From NCBI RefSeq assembly GCF_030445035.2, contig NC_080701.1:20862798-20926797 (forward strand): a stretch of DNA of 64,000 nt, in the 5' to 3' direction. Below are positions 32,641-47,500 of this stretch, in pieces. The stretch comes from Dasypus novemcinctus (lineage: Eukaryota; Chordata; Mammalia; Cingulata; Dasypodidae). The notes beneath the pieces were generated by a model, which had not been told where the DNA came from, did no database searches, and was given only the letters and a program-made list of their open reading frames with translations. A program made the translations under genes and the position numbers. Position 1 is the stretch's first letter, and each line of letters begins with the position of its first letter.

Positions 32641-35600
32641 GGAACATACAGGACAATTTATTGAGTCAATCTCAAGCAAAATCTGAAATCAGTGGAATGT
32701 CATTAAAAACCTTTCCAAATTAATCCTCACGGAAGCAAAAAACACATTTGAATTCCAAAGTATTTGTAAAATAAAAAAGGCAACATCTCAGTAAATATAA
32801 TGTACAAAAATTATATGTTCCTATCAGCACACACATCAGTAAGAAGCTTAAATATTACAGGCAATCCTAAATACACTGTAACTAGTCAACAATAGGCTAT
32901 CTATATACAGGTTAACCAAGCTTTACACAGTTCACACTAGGCAATAAAACATAGGCCAATCAACAAAACCCCCAAAATATCATTTATCTTGAAGTCTATG
33001 TGGCAACATCAAGTCATTATATAGTAATGCCCTAGTGGGACACCCCCCAGGGAAAATTAACACTAATCTGTTAGTGTCAAGGGCTTCTAGCCAAGTCACA
33101 GAAACTCAAGAGATTGACTTTAGTGAATATTGATGCTTTGTTAAAGACTCAAATCTCAAGTGATTTAGGTAAATTAACAGTTCACAGGATCTACAAAGTT
33201 TATTACAGATAAACAAAGTACAGAAATAACCAATCTACAAAGGTCATTATCATAGATAAAGATCACAAGGAAATGAAAACGGAATCTGTAGGTATCTGTT
33301 TGTTGTGCAATATCACTCAATGTGGGTACAAATGAATTTCTCATATCAATTCCAAATATGCACACACCCTTGTATATAAAAAGTCAATATTATTAGCCAG
33401 TTGTAATCATCATTTAGCATCTTGCTTATCAGTGGCAATGTGATTCTTTTTAAATATAGAGTATGTGACAGGACTAATGAGATAAAAAGTAATATTAATG
33501 ACAACAAAGTAAAATTTAAACTTTATCCAATCCGCTGCTAAATTGACAAGAATACCTTTTAAGTACCTCAGATAAGTGATCTGAGGACTTCTTGAGAGCC
33601 ATTCACACACTATCAGCTGTCTGCTGGCAGGCAGGGAAGGGAAGCACTGGAACCTGAGGGTACTTTCTTCACCAATGAGCAGATGCAATGATGTCACACA
33701 TGAAAAATCAAGGACTGAATAAATTACTTTGGCAATTATTCTATTTTCCTTTTTTACATCCACACTAATGACTTCTAGAGGTTACTAAAGGACGGGTAAT
33801 TCTCTTCTTTCCCCTTCATACATATGTGCCACAAGTACCCGAACCTGTCACTTAAGCAATGGACTGACAAAAAAACGGAAATAGTTTTTGGAACACACAG
33901 GTTACACCCAGCATTTCAGGAGTGTTACATAAGTGCAATTTGTTTTTGTTTGTTTTTTTTCCCCTTACACAAGCCTATATTAAAAGGAGGAGGTGCTTGG
34001 GGAAAGGGTTGACAAAGTGACAAAATGAAGAACATACACAGGAAACAGTCATCAAATGCTGCTGGTATCATGCAGGGGTCTCTCCCTCAAATGTGTCCAT
34101 CAGGTCTGAGCTATCTACTGGGCACAGTCTCTCCCATTTGCAGAACTTCGCCTTTAACCAAACTAAAGAGGTTAACAGAGACTAGGCTATTTGTTTTCAA
34201 AACAGTATACAAAAACAATGCTTTCTACTTCACAAATTTTAAAAACAACTGTAAAATAAGGAGAATCTGAAGTTTCAAGTACTTAAAAAACCTGAATTCA
34301 ATGAGGCAGAGGTCTCAGTGTTAAAGTGACGACTTCGTACCTGTAGTAAACATTATCCCCTCCCTTACCCTATATTATAACCCCCTTTTCGCCCTGTGCC
34401 CCACCCCAGATAAAAGTTGGTAAGATTTCAGTATATACAAATTTCCAACTTTTCAATATTTGCTAATTTATAGCAAAACGGTCTGTCTCTATTTCCTATC
34501 CTACCTGAAAATGGAAGCGAGTTCTACTTTTTGTTTATAAATAGCCAGAAACCAATTCTAGGTAGCCCTAGGTCAAAGGCAATTGTTCCCTTTCAGCATT
34601 TCCTATCTGCAGCAACTTGGACTACAGGGGGTTAGGCTTTATGCACTGGCCTTGTTAAAAGTAATCCAAGTCTAGTCCGCACTGCCCAGCAATAGAGCAG
34701 CTTCCGGATGTCCATGCGAGCTAAGGTGGAACGATGTCAAATGTGAGCCTCCCAAGTTGCAGACTCCGTGGGAACTTGCTTTCTCTTCCTGCTAGGACAT
34801 GGCATGTGGCAGCACGGGGACTTTAAGGAAGAGCTTTGCTTTTAAAAATGAAATGAAAGCCAAGCAACGCCCTCCTGGGCAGTCCAGAGATTACATTCGG
34901 TAGAGAGGGCATTTCCGTTTTACAAAATGCAAATCTGGGTGTGACCCTGATTTGAATACCTATCATGCAAGAAACTACTCAGAAAGGAAACTCTTCATAA
35001 ACCAGGAAAGAAAGCTGTCCAACAGCCTACTCTGTATGAGGATCCTTCACATGACTAGATACTCAACACAGCAGCTCCATATTATTGACAGGCATGTTTC
35101 CAAAACGGTGGAAACGGTAGGAGGGAGTCGGGAGCAAACCTCGGACTTGAACACACAGGAATCTCCGACTTTCAATGGTTCAAAAATCCAGCGGGAGCAT
35201 TTTTGAGAATTCAGATAGAGTGGGAACTTGCTCAAACAAAACACAAAACCCACCTCACTGCTAATTCTCTTGAAAGGGCCATCAACCCCTTGAGACGGCT
35301 CCTCTCGGCTTTCCTGATTCCTTCCACAGTCAGGGGCCGGCCCCTCCCTCCACTGCCCAGTCCCTCGGAAGGTGGCTCAGGATTTCACCTTCAGCTGCTA
35401 CCGATCCAATTTCTGAAGCCCGATGCTGATTATCAAAAATCTCACATTCATTTCTTCTTCCAAAGAATTAGTGTGAGATTGAAAAACAAAAACAAATAAA
35501 ACCACCATTATTCCATGTTGCTGTAAGTTATTCATTTTGCTTTCGGACAAGAATAAAAACCAACCACACATGCTCTGACCACCTAAGGGTTTAATGGCTC

Positions 35601-38294
35601 ACAAATACCAACTTCAGACCACGAGCGAGCAGGATGTCTCTTGGAGTATTTCACTGGTGTAGCACAAGCAAGCACGGTGCATGTACGCATGGGCGTACTT
35701 TCTAAACACAACTTTCTCTCTGCTTCCATAACCTGCAAATTTTAAAAATATAAAACAGGTCAACAGTGATAACTCTGTTGGCGGTGTGGAGAGCTCCTTG
35801 GCACTGGCATCTTTAAAACTACTTTTCAGACCATTAACAAACACTCATGAACAAACACTTCAGTGCTATCGTTAGCTTTTTTTGCTTTCTACCCTGATTT
35901 TTGAAATGGCAGAACTCTCCTATTAGATACACCAAAAAAAAGAGAAAAAAAATCTCTGCTGAGCTCTGTTATATATATAAAAACAAAATGTGACACAAGG
36001 AAGAAGCTGCATAAAAATACTTAAACCTAAAGTAGATGCAGTATATTGGATATACCCTGGCTTACCATATAAAATTCATCAGATATTAAATAGTACCAAG
36101 TCCAAAATAAAATAAGGAAATAAGAGTTCATGTTGGATACTGTTTCAACAAGAGTTGCATTTGGACTATTAAAGGAAATCCTTCATGTTAGTAAGTTTTA
36201 AAAAGCAAACATTTCTCATATACATATATAAAATAAGATTTTAGTATGATAAAACCTAGATTTTCTTAAATTATTTTTTAAAAGGACATCAAACTACATA
36301 ATTGCTCAAAAGCAAGGTTTAGTGTTTTGGTAAGCTGTATTTTCATGTTACTCATAGCAATTATATTTGGTAACATATTGTTCTTTCTTCTAGAACCATA
36401 ACTAATCAACAAAATTATTAGAGGCCCAATATCATCACCTCAGAGTTCATTGCTGCAATCAGGCAAATGGCAGTTTAGGAGCTCAAGTAAAGAAACTGTA
36501 GTGTTTTGCTTTCGTTGTTTTTTTTTTTAACAAGAGAAATCCAGTATAATTGCACATTATATACAAAAAAAGAGGCACAAAACAACTTTTTTTTTTCCAG
36601 AGAAGTGCTCTAACTTGAAAAAGGAACACACGTAACACAACTGGAGGAATGCGGTAGAACCATCTATCCTCCCTACCTTTGTAAGGTTACTAGGTACTTC
36701 TTGAAGGAAAATAAATGCTACCAGGAACCAGCAATTGTAAGCGGTCAAAATTCACAGAGAAAGTTACGTTCATTCAAGCTAACCCTAGACTTCTACTTAG
36801 TACAGTGTTAACAACAATGTCTGACAATACTAATTATTTCATCCAGGAAATACTGGAATATACATATTCCTAAGCATTAAAAGCAAGTGAATTTTGTGGG
36901 CAGACATCCTGGTTTACTTGCATCAGTAAGATTCAAGCATGACAGCCAACCATGTTTGTTAACATTGACTTTTTTGGGAGCTTTCCCCAAGTGCTTCCTA
37001 CGGTGAGTGTGTTTCTGTGGCTCTTATATACCCTGTAGAAGTAGAAGAACTTCCCTTTACTCAGTGGGGGCAATTTTAAATATCTGGGTAATACTAAATA
37101 GAAACTTTTTACATACAACCTGTATTTCTTCCCCCAAATGAGGAGCTGAATCAACAAGATCTCTTCAAATATAGTTCAAGTTCATTTGTGCAGGTTTCAC
37201 CAGCAAACATGACTGAATGGTCAGCTGACAAAAGGAATGTCTGATTAGGAGAGGGAAAAAGAGACAGAAAATAAAATGCCCATAATTCTCTCCAAGTCAG
37301 ACCAGGGTCTATATTACGCTGGACAGAAAATGGTGCTTATATGATCCAATTTTTGGTCCATGCCTTTCATCTCCCTTTAGCTGCCTCTCTCAGTGCATCA
37401 GGACACCAGAAGCGGCCATTCTAACTGGGCGTTCAGACTGCCGTAAACGCGCTCAATCGACAAGCCGCACCGGCAATAAAAAACATTTCAAAACTGGTGA
37501 GTGCATCCATTCCGTTTTTTCTCAAAAAAAAAAAAAAAAAAAAAAACCCAGCACATTATATCCCTGTCCAGGTAAAGTTATCACATCCCAAAAGCCCACT
37601 CAGTTTAAGCCCACAGAGGTGAAGTCCACCGAGGCATCCTGTTCTCAAGAGGTCAGATTCAATCCTCCCACAGAGCCCTTCTCTAAGACTAGGAGAACTG
37701 CCTGGAAGGGACAGTGCAGTCGGCCTACCTACTGCTCGATGAAGAGGTATATGAGATCATCAGGCCCTCTCCTGGAGGGCTTCCTCCAACTCCTACTGAA
37801 ACACACACATACATATATATACTGATTAGACAATCGGAATTACACTGATCAAAATTCCTAAAAATGAACATAAATAAAGGAATGATGGTTATTTTTACTT
37901 TATACACTCAACGAACACATCTTAGACTTTAAATTCATCTCATTAGCAAACCCTTCTTTTCTCTCTGTTCTTACTTTAGGCGTGACGACATCTCTTTTTC
38001 CAGCTGCAAAGGCATTAAAGCATGATAAAGGGGGAAAAAAAAAAGACAAAGGGAGGTGAACTCTACAAAAAAAATCCCCAAACCAACAAAACAAAACACA
38101 ACACCAGACGCCATCAACTGCTTCTGCCTGCAGGAACTGGTTTCCCCGTTTTCTCGATGTAAGGCAGTTCCGATGGCAAAGACTGGACGCGCTGTAACAG
38201 TCTCTCTTTCAACAGCATTATCTATTTATGTTTTGCTTTTCCTTAATTTTTTTCCCCATTTAAACAAAAAGAAAAATAGAACGTCACCACCCGT
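32640..38294 (-). other. NSD3: NSD3 3' UTR, about 5.6 kb
   Basis: Everything from the NSD3 stop to the candidate polyadenylation signal lacks recognisable SINE, L1 or LTR insertions, while the rest of the window averages a repeat every 1-2 kb. It is AT-rich, with a 22-base A-run at about 37526-37547 (a T-run in the mRNA) and many other internal AATAAA or ATTTA-like sites. The long NSD3 mRNA is known to have a 3' UTR of this order. No introns are suggested. Confidence 0.75.
32657..32662 (-). terminator. NSD3: NSD3 polyadenylation signal (AATAAA)
   Basis: TTTATT on the + strand gives AATAAA on the NSD3 strand, about 5.6 kb after the stop codon and at the edge of the unique block. Cleavage would fall near 32.64 kb. 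It is supported by position and by the short spacing between these genes in human; no transcript evidence. Confidence 0.6.
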
Positions 38295-38536
38295 TTATTC
38301 TTTCATTTCTTCTCCGTGATCTTGTGATTCCAATTTACATTTTATCTTGCTCCAGTATTCTGGGGACACAGGAGACGCGGGGTCGTGCTCAGAGCAGCAG
38401 AGCCGGCCTTCCAGTGCCGAGGGAACCAGAGCTCCTTTGTCATGATCTTTACAGAAAGACCGTGGACAGAACTCACAGAAGGAAACTGCTGAGCTGCTGC
38501 ACTCATCACACTGATGCCACGGGCATTCCCACTTTC
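38295..38536 (-). CDS. NSD3: NSD3 terminal coding exon, C5HCH module
   Basis: Acceptor is catgtcag. Encodes [36 protein letters not shown] and the end QDHGEEMKE with TAA at 38295-38297. These Cys/His residues complete the C5HCH zinc module that pairs with the C-terminal PHD. The UTR continues in the same exon. Confidence 0.97.
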
Positions 38537-41500
38537 CTGACATGGGGGTGGGAGGAAGAGGGAAAAGAGCCCAAGTTAGTGCTGGTCTGTATTATTAAAA
38601 ACTCAAATCCCCACCTTCTTTGGAGACTGAGTGCAACTGAATACAATTCCAAATTTCGCCAGCCTGGGCCCGAGTAGACACTAAATACGCACATGGGCTA
38701 CTGCCCCCAAGCCAAGGCCAGAAGTGTCAACTACCTGCCTATACTAACAAGAAGAAATAAACCAATCCTTGTTGGTGTTCAGGGTGTCCCAAATTTGCAA
38801 GGAGACAGATTTTCTTCATTGGCAAAATTTTTGTCTGCTCATTCTAGTGAACAGTTCCATTCAACACGGTCCTACTGAGGAGAATGGAGTAAATCCTAAA
38901 TTACAAAGAGCTGGCAGAGACGCATGTCAGAAAAAGGGTCTCGACGCTTACCATATGGTGGCTGAGTCAGGTTAAGGCATAGGAGGTGGTATGCTTTGGG
39001 ACAGTCCTTTTTGTCACACATGACCAGCTCTCCACCATCTCCACACTGAAAACAGTAATCTTCATGCATCTGCTTTGGTTCTGTTTTGATTTTTCGTCTC
39101 TTCTGCTTTAACTTAGCATTTTTTGCCTTCTCTTCAGTTGTTGATGCACATGCAGACTGGAAGAAAAGATCACAGTTTTAATGATCATAGAGAGCATATG
39201 AAGACTTACCATAGAAAGCCCTACAACCTCACATGCATTTAAATTCATCTGTAGCTCAATCACCTAAGAAAATCAGGACAACCTATCCTGGAACAATTTT
39301 AAAATAAATATAAAAATAAGGCTTCATTTTCCTTGGCTTTTGAATACGGCACTTCTTTTTTTAATTGCCAGGATAGTGGTAAAGCCATGAGGCTTGAACC
39401 CATTAGAAAGCCTGTAAACTTTTTAAAAATTGAGACATAATTCACATACCATAAAATGCACCATTTTAAAAAGTACAATTCAGTGGTTACGTTTTTGGGG
39501 AAGACTTTACTAATTTCATATTCAAATAGAAATACAAATACATTTTCAGAACCAAATGGACCTTTACTAAGATTTGCTTCATTGGGAAGTTAGAGAACCT
39601 AAGGTTTCGGTAAACACAACTAACCAGTAACCAGGTACCCGTGTGCCAGCACTTTCCCGAGAAGGTCATAAATAAACTTCTTCAACGGCCTCGCTGGCAT
39701 CCCTGTTGGCGTGGGGCACGCCCTTGCAAAACTGACCTTTGGTCGCACTCCTAGAAAACCACTGCAGTTCTCGGCCCCACAGTGGCACTCCGTTCTGCCA
39801 TTGCCCAGACAATCCAGATTATAGTTAAATGTTAACTCCATCCCTAAAACATAAGAGAAATAGTTATCATACTCAAGTCACGAGGAAGAAAAATGCTCAC
39901 AATGAAAAAGAGACATAATCTGACATGGAGACTTCTTTCCCCATGTTTCACCACACTGAACACTGTGATGGACAAAAAGAAAGAAGGGAAAAATAATCTA
40001 AAAAGAAGTCATATGCTTTTCACAGAAATCATTGAAAACAATATAAGAATTTGCAATCTATGCTCAAGAAAAATAGGTTCTAGTTTAACCCTCATTTCCA
40101 AGGCTAATTCACAGGTTTCTTAATAAGCACTATGATCATGGGATTGTGATGCTATTTGCAGTAGTTAATGCTTTGCAGTATCTTCAGATAAGGGTTTAAA
40201 ACAGTGTTTACTACATATGCTCTTAAAGACCCAGAGATTCAAACTAGGGCTCCTTAAGCTTTCTTTTAGCTGCGTTTCAACAATCCATAATTTATTCTAG
40301 AAACATAATTTAATTCTTTTTTAGCTATAGCATTTCCCTAGAAACTTACCAAAGGAGAAACTAAGTTTTGCTATTAAAACACTGCATCAGTAAGGAAAAA
40401 AAGAAAGCAATGGCTCTGGCTTTCGAGGCTTTTTATGTCTAATTTGAAATAGATTGAGCTTTCGAAGTTTAAAAAAAAACTAGAAACCAGTTGATGCTAA
40501 CCCAGTCCAATTACATTTTTTCTCTCCCCCTTTTAATTAGGAGATATCAGGGATTAAACCTGGGGCTTTGTACATGGGAAGCAGGAGCACAACCGCTGAG
40601 CTACACCTGCTCCTCTAGGCTAATTACCTTTTATATATATATAAATTTTATTGTTTTTCAAAAGAAAACAAAAGCTTAAACATCTGGTTACATTAAAGAG
40701 ATAGTAATAATTAAGAGAATTAATTCAACAGGATCATGGACACATAGATTCCTCTAACAGTCCCTCTTCCACTAAGGCTCTAGCTAGGCTCCCTTTTGCA
40801 GAATGTAAGATTTTTATCTGGCAGATAACATTCAATTTTAAATATTGTAACATTTTATATTATTTGAATAAATACTTGAATATCATGCCTTGAAGACATT
40901 TCTTCTTCCTGCGGAGGGCAGACAGGAAGCAAATTACATGATTACCTGCAGGAATATCACAAAGAGCAAAAAGCCCAACTCGAACATCTCCATTCACTGT
41001 CCACTTCTGTGTTTCACAGTTTGGATTACAACTGTGGTTCATAAAGCGAGAATAGTTTCCTTTTGGGCCGGCATCAATTATACGGTCCTTCGGAAAGAAA
41101 AGAAAAGAAAAGAAAAGAAAAGATACCTTTGACATAAAGCTAAGTATAAAGCCATCTTAGAAACATTCAACTCAGTCAAGGGCCACAGGGCAGCAGCATG
41201 TGGCTACCAGCTCACGCTTGACAACGGATGGCTCTTAAAGCAGGCTGCTCCCATGCAATTCACTAAGTTCTCGACTTTGTTTGATGCCCTCCTAGGCAAA
41301 GCAAGTGAGATAAAGTGGAATTTAGTTTCTTTCAAAAGTTAGTTTCTAGAAACAAACATTCCTGAGGAAGGGCATTTTCTGACTAGAGAGCTGTACAGAG
41401 TAAGGAGATGAGAGTTTAGATTATCTTGCAGGAAGAAGGAAAAACGGGAAACTTCTTCTCTGAATGAACGGCTATATGGTGTGCAATATAACTTTCCAGT

Positions 41501-44500
41501 TGTCATTTATTTCCTGTGTTTCAGCTTACAATGAAGTTCAAAATACGGCAAAAAGCTGAACATTTAGACCCCTGAATTCGGACACGACAATCTGGCTAAG
41601 CTCCAGGGGACGGAGCTCCTCAACAGGATCAAGGAAGATCTAAGCCCCAGGCTCCAGCAACCACCAGTAACGTCTTAGTTTACATTCATGAACTCCGAAG
41701 CCGTGAAACTTGCAAATAATAAGGAAATATCATCAAAACAATAATTCTTTTAAATGATCTCTATTTCTTTTAAAGGTATTCTGACTCTCAGTTTAGAGAG
41801 CGCCTGAAATACAGGAAGATAGACACTAGTCCTGATGCCTCACTAGGCTGCTAACAAGATATTCAGCTAACTGCTTGTCATCGTTGGGTCCCAGCTTCTC
41901 ATCCTCTGCAACTCAGAGGACTATTGAAGGAATTAAATGAGACAATGGATATAATGTACATCAAATAGGTCTTATGATTACATTATGGAACCAGCAGTTT
42001 TATTCTATTTTACTATCATTTTTCTTATAACATCATTCTTTTCCTAACTCATTAAAAACAAAAGTTTAAATATACAGAGCAATTGAGCGTTAAGAGTATT
42101 TGCTACAACAACTTAGTGGTGGTTTATCACATAAAGAGTCCACAGTACTGATTCTCAGCGAGAAAGAAAGAGAAGCCCAGGTGGTAAGTGAATAAGAACA
42201 GCTGGCACTAAATTTCAGATTTTTTTTTCCATAAAACTAAATTCTATATTCTTTTCTTTGACCTTTAGCATTGATATAATACCTTCTTTGCCTTTGCTGC
42301 AAGACATATATCACTGTTAACTATAGTCTAAGTTACATTAGTTGTATTTTTCCCATCTATCACAAATTCCAGTGATTTTGAGCCTATTTCTGGTTCTCTA
42401 CTCACTACCCAGTGCTCCTGCACGACATACAAGGCTTCAGCAGTTATTCACTTTGTACTCTGTGACGAGCACATTCCAGTAGGTAGTGTACTGGCTACTA
42501 TAAACATCATAATTTGCCTAAAAAAAGTTAGAGGAAACTAAGTTCAACCTAAGACCAAGAAACAAATACTTTTTTTTTTAAAATCCCTTTGTCTTACTGA
42601 AAAAAAAAAGCAATTTTACCTTGGTAACAGTTAACATATAAAAATTAGTTACACTGTTCTCATGGGCTCGCTTGATTCGCAATCTGCATTCTTCTTCATC
42701 AATTAATTCACCAACATATTCATTTACAAATTCACCCTGCAGAGAAGCACACAACATATAAATGCAAAATCAGTGTGTTCTATTGGAAATCACTCCTTAA
42801 CTTAATCAAAAAGCACACTGCCAGCCTAACTCCAGCCCTAGAAACACGGCGCTTGGTATTCACAGGCATCCAGGCGGCCTGTATTTTTCTTGTACAGTTG
42901 CACTGAAAAGTGATCATCTGCTGGTCTTTTCTCGCCGACAATGCTCTTCTTATGGGAGCTGTACCCAACTGACACCATTATGGTTTATCACTGGGATCTG
43001 GGGGCAAGGCCTGCTCCAGCCCTTGAAGCTGTATTACAACAGACTTCTACTAGTTTGCAGCTGAAGGGGCTTAGAAGTGAGACCTGGGGAAAAAAACCTA
43101 AATCTGAAACAAGTGAGCTCTTTGGTTTTTAAAACTCCTTATTTTGAAATAATTACAGTGATTCACAAGAAGTTTAAAAAACAGTACAGAGAAGTTCCGT
43201 GTGCCCTTCACTCCCTTTCCAACAGGAACATCATCTTACGTAACTACAGTACCATATGAAAACCAGGAACCTGACACTGGTGCAGAGTCCATTCAGATTT
43301 CACCAGCTTTACATGCTCTCGTGTGTGTGCGTGTGTGAATGTAGTTCTGTGCAATTTCGTCACATGTACATTCATGTACACACCACCACAATCAAGATCC
43401 AAACTGTTCCATGACCAGGAGCTCCCCTGTGCTGCTCCTTTACAGTTCACTCATCCCTAATCCCTGGCAACTATTAATCTGTTCTCTATTTCTGTAGTTT
43501 TGTCATTTCAGGAATGGAAATTCCATTATATAGATGGAATCATACAGTATGCCACCTTTTGAGATTGGCTTTTTGTTGCTGTTAACTTGGCATAATTCCC
43601 TTGATAGCCATCTAAGTTGACGTGTGTATTACTAGTTCGTTCTTTTTTATTGCTTAGTAGGATTTCATGATATGGACATGCCACGATTTGCTTAATCATT
43701 CACCTACTGAAGGAAATTTGGATTTTTTCCAGGTTCTTGCTAATACAAATAAAGCTACTATCTATGTAGAAGTTTTGTGTGGATATACATTTTCATTTCT
43801 CTGGGCTAAATGGCCAGGCATGTGATTGCTTGGTTGAATGGCGAGTACATGTTTAGTTTTTTAAGAAAATTGCCCAACTGTTTTCTAAAGTAGCCGCACC
43901 AGTTTACATTCCCATCAGCACTATGAGATCCAGCCTCTATACAACCTTGCCAGCATTTGGTATCAGAACTGTTTTTCATTTTAGCCGTTCAAAGAGATAT
44001 GTAATGATGAGCTATGTTTTTAATAAGGGTAAAAATGGACATTCAACATTTTGCTTTTATAAATGCAATAATCATTAACCTTTGTACATTAAAAACGCTG
44101 CTGGTTCAATCTAGGACAACAGCATGTAAGTGCTTATCAGGCTCACTAACACACTTTTGAGGAAAACGAATGTCTTAGGAAACAAAGATATATCAGTTTA
44201 TTGTTTTATCAGACCTCATTCCTCCTTCCCTGCCCCACACAAATTTTCACTAATCCTTCTCCCTGCTCTTAGTGTCACAGAACTGTTAATAATAAATATC
44301 AGTCATCTAAAGAGACACAGGGTATCAGTTTTCATTTTAGTACATCATTAGGAATATAACCAATGTTGCTAAAATATTTCTCTCTCAGTTGATAATTTTT
44401 TTTCTGTAACACAAAGAAAAAAATGAATGGGTCAGATTGGAAGGACCCAGCCAACCTCCCTGCCGCAGTCCTTCCCCTGGGCAGGTGCCACTGTGCGCTG

Positions 44501-47500
44501 GGCAAGGCCCACCAGGCAGCTTCCAGGAGCTGCATCCAGGGGTTCCACCAGGCAACGGTCACCACAAAAGTTGATCTCTGACTTTTTCAAAATCTCTCCC
44601 GACTTTTAATCACTGTACAAGCTATAACAAAGAATTAGGTTAGAAAAAGAAAAACTTTGAATCTATCATTGTAAAACCATAACAAAAAGGTTCGTTTTCT
44701 CCACCCATTTCTTCCAGTCCTTGTCACAAAGGCCACAGAAGAGTTCTCCAGAACAGGTTCCTGTCTTGCGTGCTATGCGCTGGCAGCCTTCCCTTTTCAG
44801 ACACCCAGTTTGAACTTTGACATCATCTGATGAACACCATTTTGCACGGTTAGATAAGATCACTGCCTTCAAGAGTAGAAGACTGCATTGCCACCTAGTG
44901 TTACTATATTTAATTTACTATTTTATGGCAAGTAATCTTTAATGAAACCTATATAGAAATGAGTTTCAAACAATTTGGCTCCATTTCAGCTTTTTCACGT
45001 ATGGGATTCAAAGTAACATTTCTATGAAGAAATGGTTCTGTGGCATGAAAAACTTGAAAATATTACAGTTTATATTTATTATTCTACAAAAATGAGTGAA
45101 TATAGAAAAATTAAAGTGCTGATAAAAGAAGCAGTACAAATCTCAAACTTGATACTGTTGTGAATAAAGATAGAACTATTTTAGACATCCTAAAAGTGGC
45201 AAATCTTTAGCCTCAGAGAGTTGTTTATTCAATTGAGAAAACATTTAATAAAGAACTTTAAAAAATTCGAAGAATCTGTCCTTGAATACTGTGGGTAAAA
45301 GGCAGGATGTAGATGAGTATTTAAATTTTTTTTTTTTAATTTCTGAGAAAGAAACCACTTCATAACAGGAAGTCCCTTGTTTGACTCTGGCACATGTTTT
45401 CAGGAATCTGTTACGTGTGAAAAGAAGGGGACTGACTGTGTACACTGAATTTCATTATGAGCTTTCCCCCCAAATACATCAAAAATATTTTCCATGTTAA
45501 TACAAAGTCTTTATGATTATGCTTTTCAATGACTGTATTTCTAGGTATTTTGTTAAAGATCAATTGTCTTATGTGAGCAATCATTCAAGTGCTAAAGGGC
45601 ACATAATCCAGATTGCATTTTCTCTGTATTATATCAGTAATTTAATAAAGTATTTCAGAATAAATGCAATTATTATTAAAATGTATTAACATGATATTAA
45701 AACTGGATGGTCCCAGAAATTTCCCAAAATCATACAAAATCATAGGCAGAAATTCTACATGTTACACGTTCAGCATTAAAGTAGTACTGTTTGTGTGTAT
45801 AACATTTTCGAGGTAGATGGCAACCCAACCCACATATCCAATCCATCAACAAATCCAAAGTATCAGAAATCCAATCTCTTCTCTCCTGCTCAACTACAAG
45901 TCTAACCGTCCAAGCCAGGATCCTCTCTCCCCCAGACTACTCTGATGGCCTTCTTTTTATCACTCCTTGCCCCCTCCCTTATCATAAACTCTCCACACGT
46001 CAAAGTTACCCTTTGGAGAGCCAAGTGTTGCAGACAGGCTCTAAGTAGGCCTGCCTGCTCCCTGCTCCTGGGGTTTGTGCCACTGTGTGATCTCCTCCCC
46101 TTGAGTGTGACCGGGCCTGTGCCTTGCTTCTAACCAATAAATACGGCAAAGCAAGGAGATTTAGGTGATTATGTAACTTTGCTACGTAAGACTTTAGCAC
46201 CAGGCTGGCTGGAGTCTGCTGTCTGTCTCTCTCTCCCCCTTGTTGGCTGTAAGAAAGCAAGGGCCATCGAGGGGAACCCCATGTGCTATATGGCAGGGAA
46301 CCGTGGGTGGGGAGCCTCTAGAAACTATGCGCAGCTTCAGCAAACAAAACAAAGAAAACCCCACACAAAACCCAAAAATGAAACCAAAAAACCTTGACGC
46401 TCTCACACCCACAGCTGCAAGGAACACCAAGCAAGCAGGGAACAGCTCCTTCCCGAGTCCAGCCCCGGAGGAGGAGGACCTACCTGGCTGCCACTTGGAC
46501 TGTACTCACTCTTGTGTTACCCTTAGGGGAAGACCCAGCTGAGCCTTGTCTGGACTCCTGACCCACAGAAACAGCGAGATGATAAAATGCACTGGGCTTT
46601 AAGTTGCTAAACCTGTGATACCATTGTTATGCAGCAATAGAAAACTAATACACCAAGGCACATCACACCACTCCCTGCTAAAATCCTCCAGAAGTTTCCC
46701 AGGCATGGCCTTCTGGGCCTCAGATGACGTAGCCGCTAGCCTGTCTCACTCATCCCTACCTACCACTCCTCTCCGTGTCTACCCTTCTGCAGACAGGCTA
46801 GCTCTTGCAGCTCCCGGGACATACTGAACCTTTAAACTTGCTTTTCCTGCAGTCTGCAATGCTCTTCGTCACATGTAGGAGCAGGATTTGCCCCCTCACA
46901 CATTCAGGTCAAATGTTCCTTCCTTAGGCCTTCCTTGACCAACCAATTCAAAACAGCAATCCCTGTCACCAGGTATTCACTTTGTCAGCTTTATTTTTCC
47001 TCGCAGCATTTAACAGTGCTCAACATTTTATATCTATCCTTTGTCTCCTCCAGCAGATCCATCAAAGTAAGGGCTTTATGTGTTGTGCTCACTACTGTTT
47101 TCCAAGTACCTGGAGTAGTACCTGGCATAAAAAAGCTTAATAAATATGTGATGAATGAATAACTTGCACTTCAAGCAATCTAACCTAGAGAAATAGGTGC
47201 ACAAATGCAGATGACCAAGAATTGTCATTACAGAATTTAAAAAACCCCTCCTTTTAAGGAGGTATTAAATAAATTATGGTACAACTTAACTGTGGAATAG
47301 AACGTGAGGGTTTAAAAAAGTGTGAGATGGCATCTCACAGAAATGTACTTGACATAGACTAACTGGGGAAAAAATGAGTATGCACTGACCATATTACGTA
47401 CATTTTAAATCCTCTTCCTATCACTATTTATTTGCCCCAAGAATGCCAAATTCTCAAGTTGTGAAGTTTTGAAACTCTGCCATAAATCCCCATATGTTTT

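Noticed and set aside
32318-32686. 122-residue + strand frame between PLPP5 and NSD3
   Set aside because: No splice or domain support. It overlaps the NSD3 termination region in antisense and has ordinary composition for chance coding.
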